Source: Colwellia sp. 12G3 (GTDB lineage Bacteria; Pseudomonadota; Gammaproteobacteria; Enterobacterales; Alteromonadaceae). From it: DNA of 64,000 nt. Made by a program: the position numbers and the translations under genes. The notes below the pieces were generated by a model. It did no database searches and was not told the origin of the DNA. It was given only the letters and a program-made list of their open reading frames with translations. Shown in pieces: positions 18,777 through 28,654 of the stretch (positions within the stretch are counted from its first letter, which is position 1; each line of letters begins with the position of its first letter). The stretch is from assembly GCF_002836775.1 (NCBI RefSeq), contig NZ_PJAQ01000054.1, positions 62,001 to 126,000 on the forward strand, in the 5' to 3' direction.

Positions 18777-19820
18777 TTGAACAAAGAAACATCTTTATAT
18801 TTAGACTTAGTTAGGTTTTCGGCTGCAATGATTATTTTTTTGGGCCACGCCTCAGGACAAAGTTTTACAGGAGGTCTTTTTTGGCAACTAGGCCTTTATT
18901 TAAAGGCTGCGGTAATCGTTTTTTTTGTTTTGTCAGGGTATGTTATCGGATATGTGGCGCATCTTAAAGAGCACACACTAAAAGATTATACTGTATCTAG
19001 GGTGTCTCGTTTGAGCTCTATTATTTTACCCGCCCTAATTCTTACCGCTATATGTGATTTTATTGGACTTTCGATTAACCCCTCTTTTTATTATGATGGA
19101 CCTTGGGGATATCCTGAAGGTAGTCAAATAATTAATTATTTATTATCGACAGTGCTGTTGCAAAATGTATGGAATATGCATTTAAATCCAGGTATCAACG
19201 CACCTTTTTGGTCATTAAGTTACGAAGTAATTTATTATGCAATATTTGCCGCCATATTTTATGTACGTGGTAAAAAAAGAATATTTACTATTGCACTATT
19301 AGTGCTGTTAGCAGGCTCAAGCATTATTGTTTTATTCCCTATCTGGTTGATGGGTTATTATTGTTTTAAGGTGCATAATGAATATCCAAGCTATTTTTTA
19401 AAATATTACCATGGGCTAATTTCATTTATATTTCTAATGTTATTTTTATTTTCACCACTTATCCGCACAGAGTTTAAATTTAACCTTCCTTATGTTGGAG
19501 GAGGTATAGTCGCTGATTATTTTGAAGCAATTACTTTCTCTCTTCATATTATGTTTGGATTACCTTTATTTAAATTATTGAGGGGTATTTTGTTGAAGTT
19601 TTCCGTTGAAATAAGATGGTTAGCTTCATTAACTTTCGCGCTATATCTGTTTCATCGCCCTTTAATGCAGGTGTTGGTTCTACTTTCTCCCAGTGAGCCG
19701 GCGTCGTGGATGACGAGATTAATTGTTTTAGGTGGGGTCACTCTTGTTGTCGTATTTTTGGGTCGATGGAGTGAAAGACATAAAAGAACGATAAAGAATT
19801 TTATACTAAAAAAATTGTAA
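18777..19820 (+). CDS. Acyltransferase 3 family (OafA-like) membrane protein
   Basis: A 347-residue integral membrane O-acyltransferase with about 10 hydrophobic helices. The N-terminus LYLDLVRFSAAMIIFLGHAS has the conserved R and H of the acyltransferase 3 family; FFVLSGYVIGYV and FWSLSYEVIYYAIFA are also diagnostic. It would transfer acetyl or other acyl groups to sugars of the exported polymer. The start is TTG 18777 with a strong ribosome site (AGGAAAAGG) just upstream. With the deacetylase and amidotransferase it adds to the decoration chemistry of the locus. Confidence 0.87.
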   Translation: MNKETSLYLDLVRFSAAMIIFLGHASGQSFTGGLFWQLGLYLKAAVIVFFVLSGYVIGYVAHLKEHTLKDYTVSRVSRLSSIILPALILTAICDFIGLSINPSFYYDGPWGYPEGSQIINYLLSTVLLQNVWNMHLNPGINAPFWSLSYEVIYYAIFAAIFYVRGKKRIFTIALLVLLAGSSIIVLFPIWLMGYYCFKVHNEYPSYFLKYYHGLISFIFLMLFLFSPLIRTEFKFNLPYVGGGIVADYFEAITFSLHIMFGLPLFKLLRGILLKFSVEIRWLASLTFALYLFHRPLMQVLVLLSPSEPASWMTRLIVLGGVTLVVVFLGRWSERHKRTIKNFILKKL

Positions 19821-19862
19821 GTAGTCAGTTTAATTCCAATTTACTAGGGAGTGTATTTTTAT

Positions 19863-21344
19863 ATGGCAACATGGATAAGCGCATTTAAAAAATACTTTAT
19901 CCTCGTAGGATTATTTGCTAATTTTGGCTTTATTGTTGTCTGTGGATTGTTAATGTATAAAATAAATACATTAGACTTATCTTTACCCCTTTTTAGCGAA
20001 AAAATTAGAAATAACCTATCTATTAAGAAGCCTAATTTATTGTCTGTAGTGTCTCCCTTGTTGGATGGAATGAGTTATTTTGAAGAAAAAAATTACTATT
20101 TCAGATCATTCGATATAACTCAATGGCATGGCGTTGGGGCTAAAAAGCACGCTAAATTTGATGTGAATAATACAATTACGGTATTTAATGAAGGGGAGCT
20201 ACTTACCGCTTTAAAAAATGTTATTGCAGGGCAGTCTATTGTTATTTCGCCGGGTGATTATGTGATTGACCAGTTTAGTATTCACTTGGCTAAAGCGGGT
20301 ACTCAAAATAACCCAATTCGTGTTATTGCTAACCAATTAGGTACAGTTAAAATATATATACGAGGCGAAGGTTTTGTTGTAAACAGGCCTTATTGGCAAT
20401 TTCAAAATTTACATTTAATCGGCAACTGTAAAAAACACAGCAGGTGCGAACATGCTTTTCATGTAGTGGGGCAGGGTAAGCACACCACCATTGAAAATAA
20501 TATCTTACAAGATTTTAATGCCATGATCAAAGTGAATGGTGTAGGTAATAACTATCCTGACTATGGCAGTGTTGTCCAAAATACTATTTTTAATACTAGT
20601 CCACGAAAAACGAAAAATCCGGTAACCCCAATAGATTTAATGCATGCAAATAATTGGCGGGTTGCGAACAATTTTATTTTTGATATACAAAAATCCGCAG
20701 GTGATGAGGTGAGTTATGCTGCCTTTTTCAAGGGAGGATCTCAAAATGGTATTTTTGAACAAAACCTTGTTATTTGTGCTGCAAATTTAGCAGACCAATA
20801 CACTTCTATTGGATTGTCACTTGGTGGTGGTGGCTCCCTCAAGGCGCATAGGCGAGATAAAAATCCTGCAGAGCATGTTAATGGTATTATTAGAAACAAT
20901 ATAGTTATGCATTGTTCCAACGATGTAGGTCTTTATTTGAATAGAGCAAGTAACAGTCAAGTTCACCATAATATTTTGTATAACACTCTAGGAATTGATG
21001 TCCGTTTTGAAGAAAGTTCAGCAACTATTGATGAAAATATAATTTCTGGCCGAATTAAAAAGCGAGAAAAAGGTAAGTTTACACAGAGGAACAATCTCAT
21101 AGTAAAACAAAACTTTTTTACTGGGAAAGATAACATGAGTGATTATTTTATTGCTCCAGATATAGGTGATTTCTCTTGGCGAGATACCTTTCTCGTTAAT
21201 GACTATAAAGAGTTAACTCCCTCCTTATTTTATGACTTCTGTGGTAATCGGGCGCAAAATGGCTATGTTGGCGCATTTTCAGGTAAACAATTTTGCCTAG
21301 ATCAACTTAATTTAAAATCAGTAGATAATAAGGAATCACCTTGA
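19863..21344 (+). CDS. Membrane-anchored right-handed beta-helix protein, chondroitinase-B/alginate-lyase-like (PL6-like)
   Basis: A 493-residue protein with an N-terminal hydrophobic anchor (about residues 10-37) and a periplasmic parallel beta-helix. The stretch QSIVISPGDYVI, NPIRVIANQLGTV, FVVNRPYWQFQNLHL and NNILQDFNAMIKVNG follows the coil order of the chondroitinase-B/alginate lyase family. FKGGSQNGIFEQNL, YLNRASNSQVHHNILYN and paired Cys near the C-terminus complete it. It may cleave or epimerise uronic-acid-containing polymer during export; catalytic residues were not identified. ATG 19863 is preferred over GTG 19851, which leaves no room for a ribosome site. Its stop overlaps the next gene (TTGA). 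Confidence 0.72.
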   Translation: MATWISAFKKYFILVGLFANFGFIVVCGLLMYKINTLDLSLPLFSEKIRNNLSIKKPNLLSVVSPLLDGMSYFEEKNYYFRSFDITQWHGVGAKKHAKFDVNNTITVFNEGELLTALKNVIAGQSIVISPGDYVIDQFSIHLAKAGTQNNPIRVIANQLGTVKIYIRGEGFVVNRPYWQFQNLHLIGNCKKHSRCEHAFHVVGQGKHTTIENNILQDFNAMIKVNGVGNNYPDYGSVVQNTIFNTSPRKTKNPVTPIDLMHANNWRVANNFIFDIQKSAGDEVSYAAFFKGGSQNGIFEQNLVICAANLADQYTSIGLSLGGGGSLKAHRRDKNPAEHVNGIIRNNIVMHCSNDVGLYLNRASNSQVHHNILYNTLGIDVRFEESSATIDENIISGRIKKREKGKFTQRNNLIVKQNFFTGKDNMSDYFIAPDIGDFSWRDTFLVNDYKELTPSLFYDFCGNRAQNGYVGAFSGKQFCLDQLNLKSVDNKESP

Positions 21345-22534
21345 GAGGTTTACTTTATAAATATCTTCTTGTCTCTGGTGTATTAACGCATGTGTTGTTT
21401 GTATTATTACTATTATGGCAACCGATCATTCTTAATAAACTTACTAGCAAAGTTAGTGGTAAGTATTATCAATTTCAAAAACAGCGCGAATATGAAGAGT
21501 TAATTCAAGGCAATAACATGACCCTTGCAGAAGAGATTGATGCGGCATTTTTACCATGGCAAGCGCATGTGAAAAATACGGCTAATTCAGGGGTAACATT
21601 TGTAAATAAAAAGCCATTTTTAGACCTCTCTGCTGCGGTAAAAAGTTTGAAACATGGCGATACTTTATTCGTCGCCGAGGGTGTTCATTATACACCACTA
21701 GTAATAACAAAAAACGATATAACGATTAAAGGCAATGGACATGTTGTCTTTGAAAAATCGGCAGCTCATGGAAAGGGTTTTATCTTAAGCCAAGGCAATA
21801 ATTTAACCGTTGAGAACATTGAATGCCGTTATATAAGTGTAAGAGATGGTAATGGAGCTTGCATTAGGCAAGAAGGTAAAGATCTTACCCTTAATCATGT
21901 TTATTTTCATAATAGCCAAGAAGGAGTACTAGAAACGGCAAAAGAAACCGGATTTCTGAAGATTTATGATAGCCGTTTCGAACGATTAGGCTTTAATGGT
22001 CAAGCCCACGGCATATATACCAATAAAGCTGATGTGTATATTTACCAATCACTAATAATTGCAGCGAAGAGTGAGGGTCATGCTATAAAAGTTCGTGGGA
22101 ATAAGTTAGTTATCGAATCTTCTATAGTCGCTACCTTATCTTCTGATGATAGTCGTTTAATTGATATGTCTAATGGCGGTGAATTAACAGTAAAAAATTC
22201 AATTTTAGAGCAAGGACCTAAATCAGAAAATGGTCAAATGATCGGCTTTGGTTTAGAAGGAATGGCGTATGAAAGTAACCGAATTAATCTTGTTGGCAAC
22301 ATAATCTACCTAGATAGAATAGGTATTAACAAACTATTAGCACTTCCTTCAGCTGGCGATGAAAGGATTACGGTCACTCACGATAAAAATATTGTTATTG
22401 GTGATGGCGGCATCGAAAATGAAATAGAATCTAACAGCTACTTTCAAAGTAGAGTTGAATTAGGTTTACCCAACTATCCTTATTTTTCACCTAGTTTTTG
22501 TCAAAAAGTTAATGAGTGTTTTTTAACTCGTTAG
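21341..22534 (+). CDS. Membrane-anchored parallel beta-helix protein
   Basis: A 397-residue protein from TTG 21341, overlapping the previous gene by 4 bases. It has an N-terminal transmembrane anchor (about residues 5-30), a 60-residue linker, then beta-helix coils: DTLFVAEGVHYTPLVI, NDITIKGNGHVVFE, NNLTVENIECRYI, KDLTLNHVYFHNSQEGVL and HAIKVRGNKLVIESSI. It ends with CQKVNECF. The topology matches its upstream neighbour, so the two probably act together on exported polysaccharide. No catalytic residues were recognised; it may be a lyase, epimerase or binding scaffold. Confidence 0.7.
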   Translation: MRGLLYKYLLVSGVLTHVLFVLLLLWQPIILNKLTSKVSGKYYQFQKQREYEELIQGNNMTLAEEIDAAFLPWQAHVKNTANSGVTFVNKKPFLDLSAAVKSLKHGDTLFVAEGVHYTPLVITKNDITIKGNGHVVFEKSAAHGKGFILSQGNNLTVENIECRYISVRDGNGACIRQEGKDLTLNHVYFHNSQEGVLETAKETGFLKIYDSRFERLGFNGQAHGIYTNKADVYIYQSLIIAAKSEGHAIKVRGNKLVIESSIVATLSSDDSRLIDMSNGGELTVKNSILEQGPKSENGQMIGFGLEGMAYESNRINLVGNIIYLDRIGINKLLALPSAGDERITVTHDKNIVIGDGGIENEIESNSYFQSRVELGLPNYPYFSPSFCQKVNECFLTR

Positions 22535-22864
22535 GGTAAGTTATAAAATTACGTGCCTACGTGTATGGCTCAGGGGGATCCAGTGCCTAAAAAGTGGTGG
22601 ATATTCGATCAGATACTTCGAAGATGACGTTTACAGCAAGCTCCTGAGTTAACTACATAAGCATGTAAAATTATTCTTTGATGAACATTCTGGTCGTTTA
22701 ATAAGAGAGTTAAGAGTAATAGTTAAAGGGAATTAATGAGATAGAAAATTTGTTGTTCTTATAACTTGTTAGTTAACGATAAAAGAGGTTTTACTCTTCA
22801 CCTGTATCGCTTATTATAACAGCATTATTTTCTATGAAACTTCAACCTCATCAACGGAATACAT
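22535..22864. other. 330-base spacer between the XrtA locus and manC
   Basis: No ORF of note. It contains a diverged, inverted copy of the dispersed palindrome (22598-22629). The last 120 bases are AT-rich and probably hold the manC promoter, but no convincing -35/-10 pair stands out. Confidence 0.5.
22598..22629 (-). repeat. Dispersed palindromic repeat, diverged copy 3 (inverted)
   Basis: Read on the - strand the unit is CGTCAT, then CTTCGA, a loop, TCGAAT and ATCCA. It differs from copy 1 at about 7 of 32 positions. Two C-to-T changes in one arm are matched by two G-to-A changes in the other, so the core TTCGA/TCGAA pairing is kept. Confidence 0.65.
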
Positions 22865-24295
22865 ATGAGTTCAACAACGACTTCTCTTACATCTATTTTC
22901 CCTGCAATAATGTGTGGTGGAAACGGTACCCGCCTTTGGCCTCTTTCACGTGCACTTTTTCCTAAACAATTCTTACCGCTAGTTAATGACACCAGCATGC
23001 TGCAAGATACGTTATTACGCTTACCTAGGGATATTAGCGAGCCAGTATTTATTTGTAATGAAGAACATCGCTTTTTAGTCGCGGAACAAGTAAGGCAACT
23101 ATCACAAAAGCAAAGCACTATATTGCTTGAGCCAGAAGGTCGCAATACTGCACCTGCAATTGCGCTAGCGGCAATTCATGCGTTAGAAAAAGATAAAAAT
23201 GCTGTATTGTTAGTTTTAGCGGCAGATCACGTAATTCAAGACACAGCGGCTTTTCATCAAGCCGTTGAACAAGCAAGTATTGCAGCACAGCAAGGAAAGT
23301 TAGTCACCTTTGGTATCGTGCCTACTCATGCTGAAACAGGTTATGGTTATATTAAGAAGGGGTGTGAGCACACAGTTGGTATTTTTGATGTAGCACAGTT
23401 TGTAGAGAAGCCAAATGCGCAAGTTGCAGAAGACTATTTAGTTTCAGGTGATTATCTTTGGAATAGTGGTATGTTCTTATTTAAAGCTTCGCGTTATTTA
23501 GAAGAGCTAGCTAAGCACCGTAGTGATATTTTAGAAAATTGCCAACAAGCAATGACAGACGTTGAGCATGATCTAGACTTTTTAAGACCAAATAAAGCAG
23601 CATTTTTAGCTTGTGCTAGCGAGTCTATCGATTACGCGGTAATGGAAAAAACTGACTTTGCAGTAGTCATTCCGCTTGATGCTGGTTGGAGTGATGTTGG
23701 CTCTTATTCTGCATTGTGGGAAGTGTGTGAGAAAAATGAAGACAAGAATGTTTTAAAAGGTGACGTAATAGCTCACCAAACAACTAATAGTTATATTCAC
23801 AGTCAAAATAAGTTGATTGCAACGGTTGGTGTTGAAAATTTAGTTATTATTGATACGCCTGATGCGGTATTGGTTGCCAATAAAGATCAGGTGCAAGAAG
23901 TAAAAAAAATAGTTGAGCAGCTAAAATTAGAAAAACGTAGTGAAGCTGTATTACATCGTGAAGCCTATCGTCCTTGGGGTAAATATGATTCTATCGATAA
24001 GGGAGAGCGTTTTCAGGTAAAGCGTATTACTGTAAAGCCAGGTGCTAAGTTATCAGTGCAAATGCATCATCACAGAGCTGAACATTGGATCATCGTATCA
24101 GGTACTGCAAAAGTTACCATCGATGAAAATACCGTATTGTTGACTGAGAATCAATCGGCTTATATTCCTGTTGGTGCCGTGCATGCTTTAGAAAACCCTG
24201 GGAAACTGCCATTAGAAATGATTGAGGTGCAGTCAGGTAGTTATTTAGGTGAAGATGATATTGTGCGCTTTGAAGATAAGTACGGCAGAGTTTAA
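22865..24295 (+). CDS. manC: Mannose-1-phosphate guanylyltransferase / mannose-6-phosphate isomerase
   Basis: A 476-residue bifunctional enzyme of the CpsB/XanB/AlgA type that makes mannose-6-phosphate from fructose-6-phosphate and GDP-mannose from mannose-1-phosphate. The nucleotidyltransferase domain (residues 1-300) opens with [16 protein letters not shown], followed by [24 protein letters not shown] and FVEKPN. The C-terminal cupin isomerase domain has [11 protein letters not shown] and [13 protein letters not shown], the metal-binding histidines. It ends in a strong hairpin shared with the convergent lipoprotein gene. It probably supplies GDP-mannose to the glycosyltransferases upstream. 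Confidence 0.95.
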   Translation: MSSTTTSLTSIFPAIMCGGNGTRLWPLSRALFPKQFLPLVNDTSMLQDTLLRLPRDISEPVFICNEEHRFLVAEQVRQLSQKQSTILLEPEGRNTAPAIALAAIHALEKDKNAVLLVLAADHVIQDTAAFHQAVEQASIAAQQGKLVTFGIVPTHAETGYGYIKKGCEHTVGIFDVAQFVEKPNAQVAEDYLVSGDYLWNSGMFLFKASRYLEELAKHRSDILENCQQAMTDVEHDLDFLRPNKAAFLACASESIDYAVMEKTDFAVVIPLDAGWSDVGSYSALWEVCEKNEDKNVLKGDVIAHQTTNSYIHSQNKLIATVGVENLVIIDTPDAVLVANKDQVQEVKKIVEQLKLEKRSEAVLHREAYRPWGKYDSIDKGERFQVKRITVKPGAKLSVQMHHHRAEHWIIVSGTAKVTIDENTVLLTENQSAYIPVGAVHALENPGKLPLEMIEVQSGSYLGEDDIVRFEDKYGRV

Positions 24296-24315
24296 ACATT
24301 CAACCTGCTTAGTTA

Positions 24316-24350
24316 TATAAGGTTACTTACGCTGAGTAAGTAACCTTATA
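24316..24350. terminator. Bidirectional terminator-like hairpin between manC and the convergent lipoprotein gene
   Basis: A 15-bp perfect stem with a 5-base loop: TATAAGGTTACTTAC (24316-24330) pairs with 24336-24350. It lies between two convergent stops. T-rich tails are weak on both sides, so it may rely on stem strength. Confidence 0.7.
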
Positions 24351-24361
24351 GTTAATGTTAT

Positions 24362-27300
24362 CTATGGAGTGTTTTGTAGATAGTAGTTATATATTTGTCC
24401 TTCATATTGCCCTAACCAACGGCTCCAAGTACCATAAGCTATTCTCCCACCAATACCTGATTGAACAAACCCTGTAGCGTGGTCTGCATATTTTGTATCT
24501 CCAGTATGTAAAGAGTACCATATTGCCGCATCAACAAACGTTAGACTAGCACCTGAAGCAGATGTGGTTACTTCATTACTTAAGATACTGCGATAATAAC
24601 TAAAGTTAGCATAATTGTAGTTCCAATCCGCTTGGTCTTTGATCAATCCTATTGTTGTAGTCTGATCGGGGAACTCATACGTCAAATCTATAAAAGGTTT
24701 AATTAAATAACCGAGTTGAAATATAGAGGCCTGAGGATTATCACTCCAGTCACCACCCCGGTGAAGGTTATGTGGAGCCAATAAGAACTTGCTATGTATA
24801 TCGGTAGTATATTTAGTTAGTAGTTCACCTAAACCTGCATTAGCTGTAACACGATATGCAGACAATGCGACATTCAAATTATGTCCTTCAGCTCGATTTG
24901 ACCTATCAGGCCAAGGGTCCAATTCTTTAAGGTATACTTGCTTAAATTCAGCCATAAACTGATACCAATCTTTTAACCACTTATCACCTGACATCAAATA
25001 AGCATGTTCCATGTGGTAAAACCAAGCATGCTGATCATCTCTGGGCCTTGCAACCTGTTCGCTTCCGTCAATATAGGATCTTGTTAGTGTGGCTCCACTA
25101 TTACCAAGGTGGAAGCTCCTCCACGTTGAGCCACCATAAGGGTTTGCACTTGGCGTTATCGAGGCGAAGTTATCTGCATGAGTATAGCCAGAAAGCCATT
25201 GTGGTCTAATATTTATTTCTGCTTTTGCCGATGCTTGTGCCTTATAGAAATCTTGAGGGTTACTTGTTATAAAGAAGCGTCTATTAGAGTATGCCCATCC
25301 CCCCGTACCATTAGTAGCATGTTTGCGATTTAAATCTAAAGCAAAGTTATCTTGACCAAACTTATATTGGCCTGTAGATACAGTATCTGAAAAATCACTA
25401 GCTACGTATTGAGGTATTCTGAATTCTTCATTTGGAATAGCTGTTGTAGGAAAGTACCCTCCTAACTCTAAAGTTACGCTAGTTTTTGCGTAATACGCTT
25501 GCGGTAATGAAGCTACAGGTGAGTATTGAAAGTTACGCGCGACGGTATCTAGATAATCTGTTTGATTTTGAGTGGAAAAGTCAAGTAATACTTCTTTGTA
25601 AGTTTGTTTCATATCATCTAGCCAATAAAAATCAGCAACGGCAAAGTCAGCATCTAAAAATTGCTTGGACCATGCAGGCCATAACTCCATAGATACGTTT
25701 CCATCAGTTTTTGTAGCAAGGCCCTGCGGAAATTTCTGCCAAAAATCCCGGAAGAATACATTCACTTTAGGGGCGCTTATCGCGCCAGATAAGCCGGATG
25801 ATATTTTTTCTCCATCGATTTGATCCGCTTGTACCGTTTGGGTAATTGTACTTCCTGTACTATCAAGAATTAATTGATGGCTCTTGAAGTATAGTGGTGC
25901 CGAGAACTGAGTATTGATTGCTGAATTTTGTAACTGAAAATCTACCTTCACTTTATCGCTATCAGCATACATATAAAGTCTCATTGCCCAACCATGTTTT
26001 ATATCTGTTGGGCTAACATAATTCGTTAATGAAGATATTTTAACAATAGTGCGGAGATAGCCAATTTCTTCTAACTCTATATTTATATTAGTGTGGTCAA
26101 AAGAGTTATCAATATCTCCATTCTCTTTGGTAAAAAGTGATTTTAATTGACCTGCTGGTGTAGTGATAGTTAAAGGGCTTTTAGTGATAGCAATATCGAC
26201 CAATCCATTGCTTAGTTGTATATCTGAACTAGTTTCAGTTGCACATACACTATAGGTCGGCTTTATATTTCCATTACCCGCGTATAATGTGAGCTCCTTC
26301 CTTCCTGTAGTGCTTTGTCCAACAGTATAAGCCTCAATATCTACAGTAAAGTGTGCTTGAATATGGCGTAAAGAGCGATCTTTTGCCCACCAACGATTAA
26401 TTACATTAAACTGTGCTGGAACAATTTCTCCGACACTATTTTTTATATGGAAGTCACCAGGGTGAAAGTATAGACCTTGCTCTACCGGAAATACCATTGA
26501 TACAGGGTAGTTAGTGGCGCCTTTTCCTGATGATTCTTTGACAACAAAATCAGTTAATAAGATTTCAACTTTTGTACCATCAAAAGCTGGGTTGTTGTAA
26601 GGAAATTCAGGGTCTGCATCAAAACTGTCTGCTGGTAAAGGCGCTTGTGCTGTACATGTGTGTGATGTTGGCTTAAAAATGGCGCTTACTGTGTGATCTG
26701 ATGTCATTGTTACTAGGCAAGCAGCATCACCCGCGCAGTCACCACTCCAACTATAAAAAATATAACCCGCTTCAGGGGTCACGGTCAGTGTTATCGCTTC
26801 TTGCTGGGTGAATATTAACTGACAATCAATAGTGCAGTCACCTAAGCTATCTGAAAGTGTTACTGAACCACCTTCGCTTATGATTATTGATAATGTTGTT
26901 TCTGGGGGGATTTCAGTAAAAGTTGCCGTAACTGAATGGTCTACTGACATCGTTACTTGACAATTAGTTTCACCGGTACAATCTCCTGTCCAGCCAGCAA
27001 AAGTATAACCATCATCCGCAGTAGCGGTGACCGTTATTACTGTATCAGGGCTAAAACTCAGCTGACAATCAACAGAACAGTTACCTAAATCATCAGAAAG
27101 CGTTACTGAGCCACCAGCCGGTACGGTTAATGATAGTTTAGGGTTTTCTGTAAATGTTGCTGTAACTGAGTGTTCAGTATCCATCGTTACTTGGCAATCA
27201 GTTTGGCTAGTACAGTCACCACCCCAACCGGTAAAGTGGTAGCCAGTTTCAGGTGTGGCAGTCAGCGTTAGCATTTCTTGATTGCTAAAACTTAATTGAC

Positions 27301-28519
27301 AGTCAGTAAAGCAATCTCCTAAGTTATTAGCTAATGAAATTGAGCCACCGGTTGTTATTTGTAAAGAGAGTAATTGACCAACAGGAATATTAATGAAACT
27401 TGCAGTTAAACTATGCTCAGCTGACATTGCTAATTCACAGACAGAAATTCCTGTACAATCACCGCTCCAGCCGGCAAAGATATAACCTGTAGCTGGCAGT
27501 GCCTTAATTATGACGGTCTCATTTTCTAGCATGTTAAAAATACAATCTGCTTCTGCGTCACAAGTAAGAGATCCATCTTTTAATGATATTGAACCACCAA
27601 GGCTAATTGAAGTTGTTAGATTAAAAGTAGGGCTTGCTTCAAAATTGGCCGTGATTACTTTAGCTGCATCTATGGTAATCTGACATTTACCAGTACCTGT
27701 ACAATCACCTAGCCAGTTTTTAAACACATATCCATACACAGGAGTTGCAATTATGTCGACTATTACTAATTTTTCTAAATTGAATTTGCAACTATCTGAG
27801 CATTTAAGAGTACCGTCTTGTAAAGACACTGAGCCGCCGACACTAATTTCAGTTGAAAGGATAAAATCAGTTTCTTGTTCAAAGCTCGCTTTGACACTGC
27901 GTGCTGCAGACATAGTCACTTGGCAAGTTGAGTTATCTGAACATGCTCCAGACCAACCAGTAAATATATAACCGGTATCGGGTGTTGCATTAAGTATTAT
28001 TTTTTTATCGCTAATAAAGTTTAATTCGCAATCGGTTAGGCATTCACCTAAATCACCATCCAGTGTAATTGAGCCCCCATTGGTTATTTCTACAGATAAT
28101 GCAAATACAGAGGGTGCTTCAGAAAATGAAGCAGTTACAGTATGTACCGATGCCATTGTCACATTACACGTACTATTACCTGAGCAATCTCCGCCCCACT
28201 CAACAAAAACTGCTCCTGCTTTTGGGTTAGCTATTAACTCCACAGCAGTATCAACAGCAATATTGGAGGTACAAGTGGTTTTACATACTAAATTGCTTGG
28301 TTGGATATTAACAACACCTAAATCTTGCTCGGCTTGTGTGAAGTTAATATTTAGATCATAGAAAGTGGGTTGCAAATTTGTTTCAGGTGTTTCTTCCTCT
28401 GACGTACAACTGCTTAGAAAAAAAGAAAAACAAATAAATAGAATGGCTCTTAACATTTTGGTGATATCCATATCCATATTAAAAATACCGCATACTTTAT
28501 TTAATAATTTAATCATCAT
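24362..28519 (-). CDS. Giant lipoprotein: seven InlB-like Cys-paired repeats plus a YetA/exo-rhamnogalacturonan-lyase-like region
   Basis: A protein of up to 1385 residues. A lipoprotein signal is clear (AILFICFSFFLSSC, lipobox Cys38), implying surface or periplasmic anchoring. Residues about 48-620 hold seven repeats of about 75-80 residues, each with GGSISL-type beta turns, a C-x3-C pair, GYxFxGWSGDC and C-x-VTM followed by SVTASF, resembling the divergent InlB B-repeat. The remaining 760 residues begin near NYPVSMVFPVEQGLYFHPGD and resemble the RIFT-barrel N-domain and catalytic region of YetA/exo-rhamnogalacturonan-lyase-like proteins; this is recognition by eye. The start is unresolved: 28519, 28477, 28471 and 28456 are all possible, and the later ones give a normal signal length. 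It lies convergent to manC. Confidence 0.7.
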   Translation of the reverse strand: MMIKLLNKVCGIFNMDMDITKMLRAILFICFSFFLSSCTSEEETPETNLQPTFYDLNINFTQAEQDLGVVNIQPSNLVCKTTCTSNIAVDTAVELIANPKAGAVFVEWGGDCSGNSTCNVTMASVHTVTASFSEAPSVFALSVEITNGGSITLDGDLGECLTDCELNFISDKKIILNATPDTGYIFTGWSGACSDNSTCQVTMSAARSVKASFEQETDFILSTEISVGGSVSLQDGTLKCSDSCKFNLEKLVIVDIIATPVYGYVFKNWLGDCTGTGKCQITIDAAKVITANFEASPTFNLTTSISLGGSISLKDGSLTCDAEADCIFNMLENETVIIKALPATGYIFAGWSGDCTGISVCELAMSAEHSLTASFINIPVGQLLSLQITTGGSISLANNLGDCFTDCQLSFSNQEMLTLTATPETGYHFTGWGGDCTSQTDCQVTMDTEHSVTATFTENPKLSLTVPAGGSVTLSDDLGNCSVDCQLSFSPDTVITVTATADDGYTFAGWTGDCTGETNCQVTMSVDHSVTATFTEIPPETTLSIIISEGGSVTLSDSLGDCTIDCQLIFTQQEAITLTVTPEAGYIFYSWSGDCAGDAACLVTMTSDHTVSAIFKPTSHTCTAQAPLPADSFDADPEFPYNNPAFDGTKVEILLTDFVVKESSGKGATNYPVSMVFPVEQGLYFHPGDFHIKNSVGEIVPAQFNVINRWWAKDRSLRHIQAHFTVDIEAYTVGQSTTGRKELTLYAGNGNIKPTYSVCATETSSDIQLSNGLVDIAITKSPLTITTPAGQLKSLFTKENGDIDNSFDHTNINIELEEIGYLRTIVKISSLTNYVSPTDIKHGWAMRLYMYADSDKVKVDFQLQNSAINTQFSAPLYFKSHQLILDSTGSTITQTVQADQIDGEKISSGLSGAISAPKVNVFFRDFWQKFPQGLATKTDGNVSMELWPAWSKQFLDADFAVADFYWLDDMKQTYKEVLLDFSTQNQTDYLDTVARNFQYSPVASLPQAYYAKTSVTLELGGYFPTTAIPNEEFRIPQYVASDFSDTVSTGQYKFGQDNFALDLNRKHATNGTGGWAYSNRRFFITSNPQDFYKAQASAKAEINIRPQWLSGYTHADNFASITPSANPYGGSTWRSFHLGNSGATLTRSYIDGSEQVARPRDDQHAWFYHMEHAYLMSGDKWLKDWYQFMAEFKQVYLKELDPWPDRSNRAEGHNLNVALSAYRVTANAGLGELLTKYTTDIHSKFLLAPHNLHRGGDWSDNPQASIFQLGYLIKPFIDLTYEFPDQTTTIGLIKDQADWNYNYANFSYYRSILSNEVTTSASGASLTFVDAAIWYSLHTGDTKYADHATGFVQSGIGGRIAYGTWSRWLGQYEGQIYNYYLQNTP

Positions 28520-28654
28520 AGACCGAGTTTTAAGGCTTCGCTACTTAATTATATAGCATTTGGTGGTATTGCTGATAACTTGTTTGAGCTTTGACCATAT
28601 AGTTTTAAAATTAGCCTTTCAAAGCAAAATGTTAACCTTGCAATGGGGGGATAA

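Noticed and set aside
22865..23145. 106-codon - strand ORF opposite the start of manC
   Set aside because: It is a shadow of the conserved nucleotidyltransferase domain, with Cys-rich low-quality translation.
27753..28556. Several + strand ORFs of 60-93 codons opposite the giant lipoprotein
   Set aside because: They are antisense shadows of the repeat region, lack ribosome sites and show no protein-like features.
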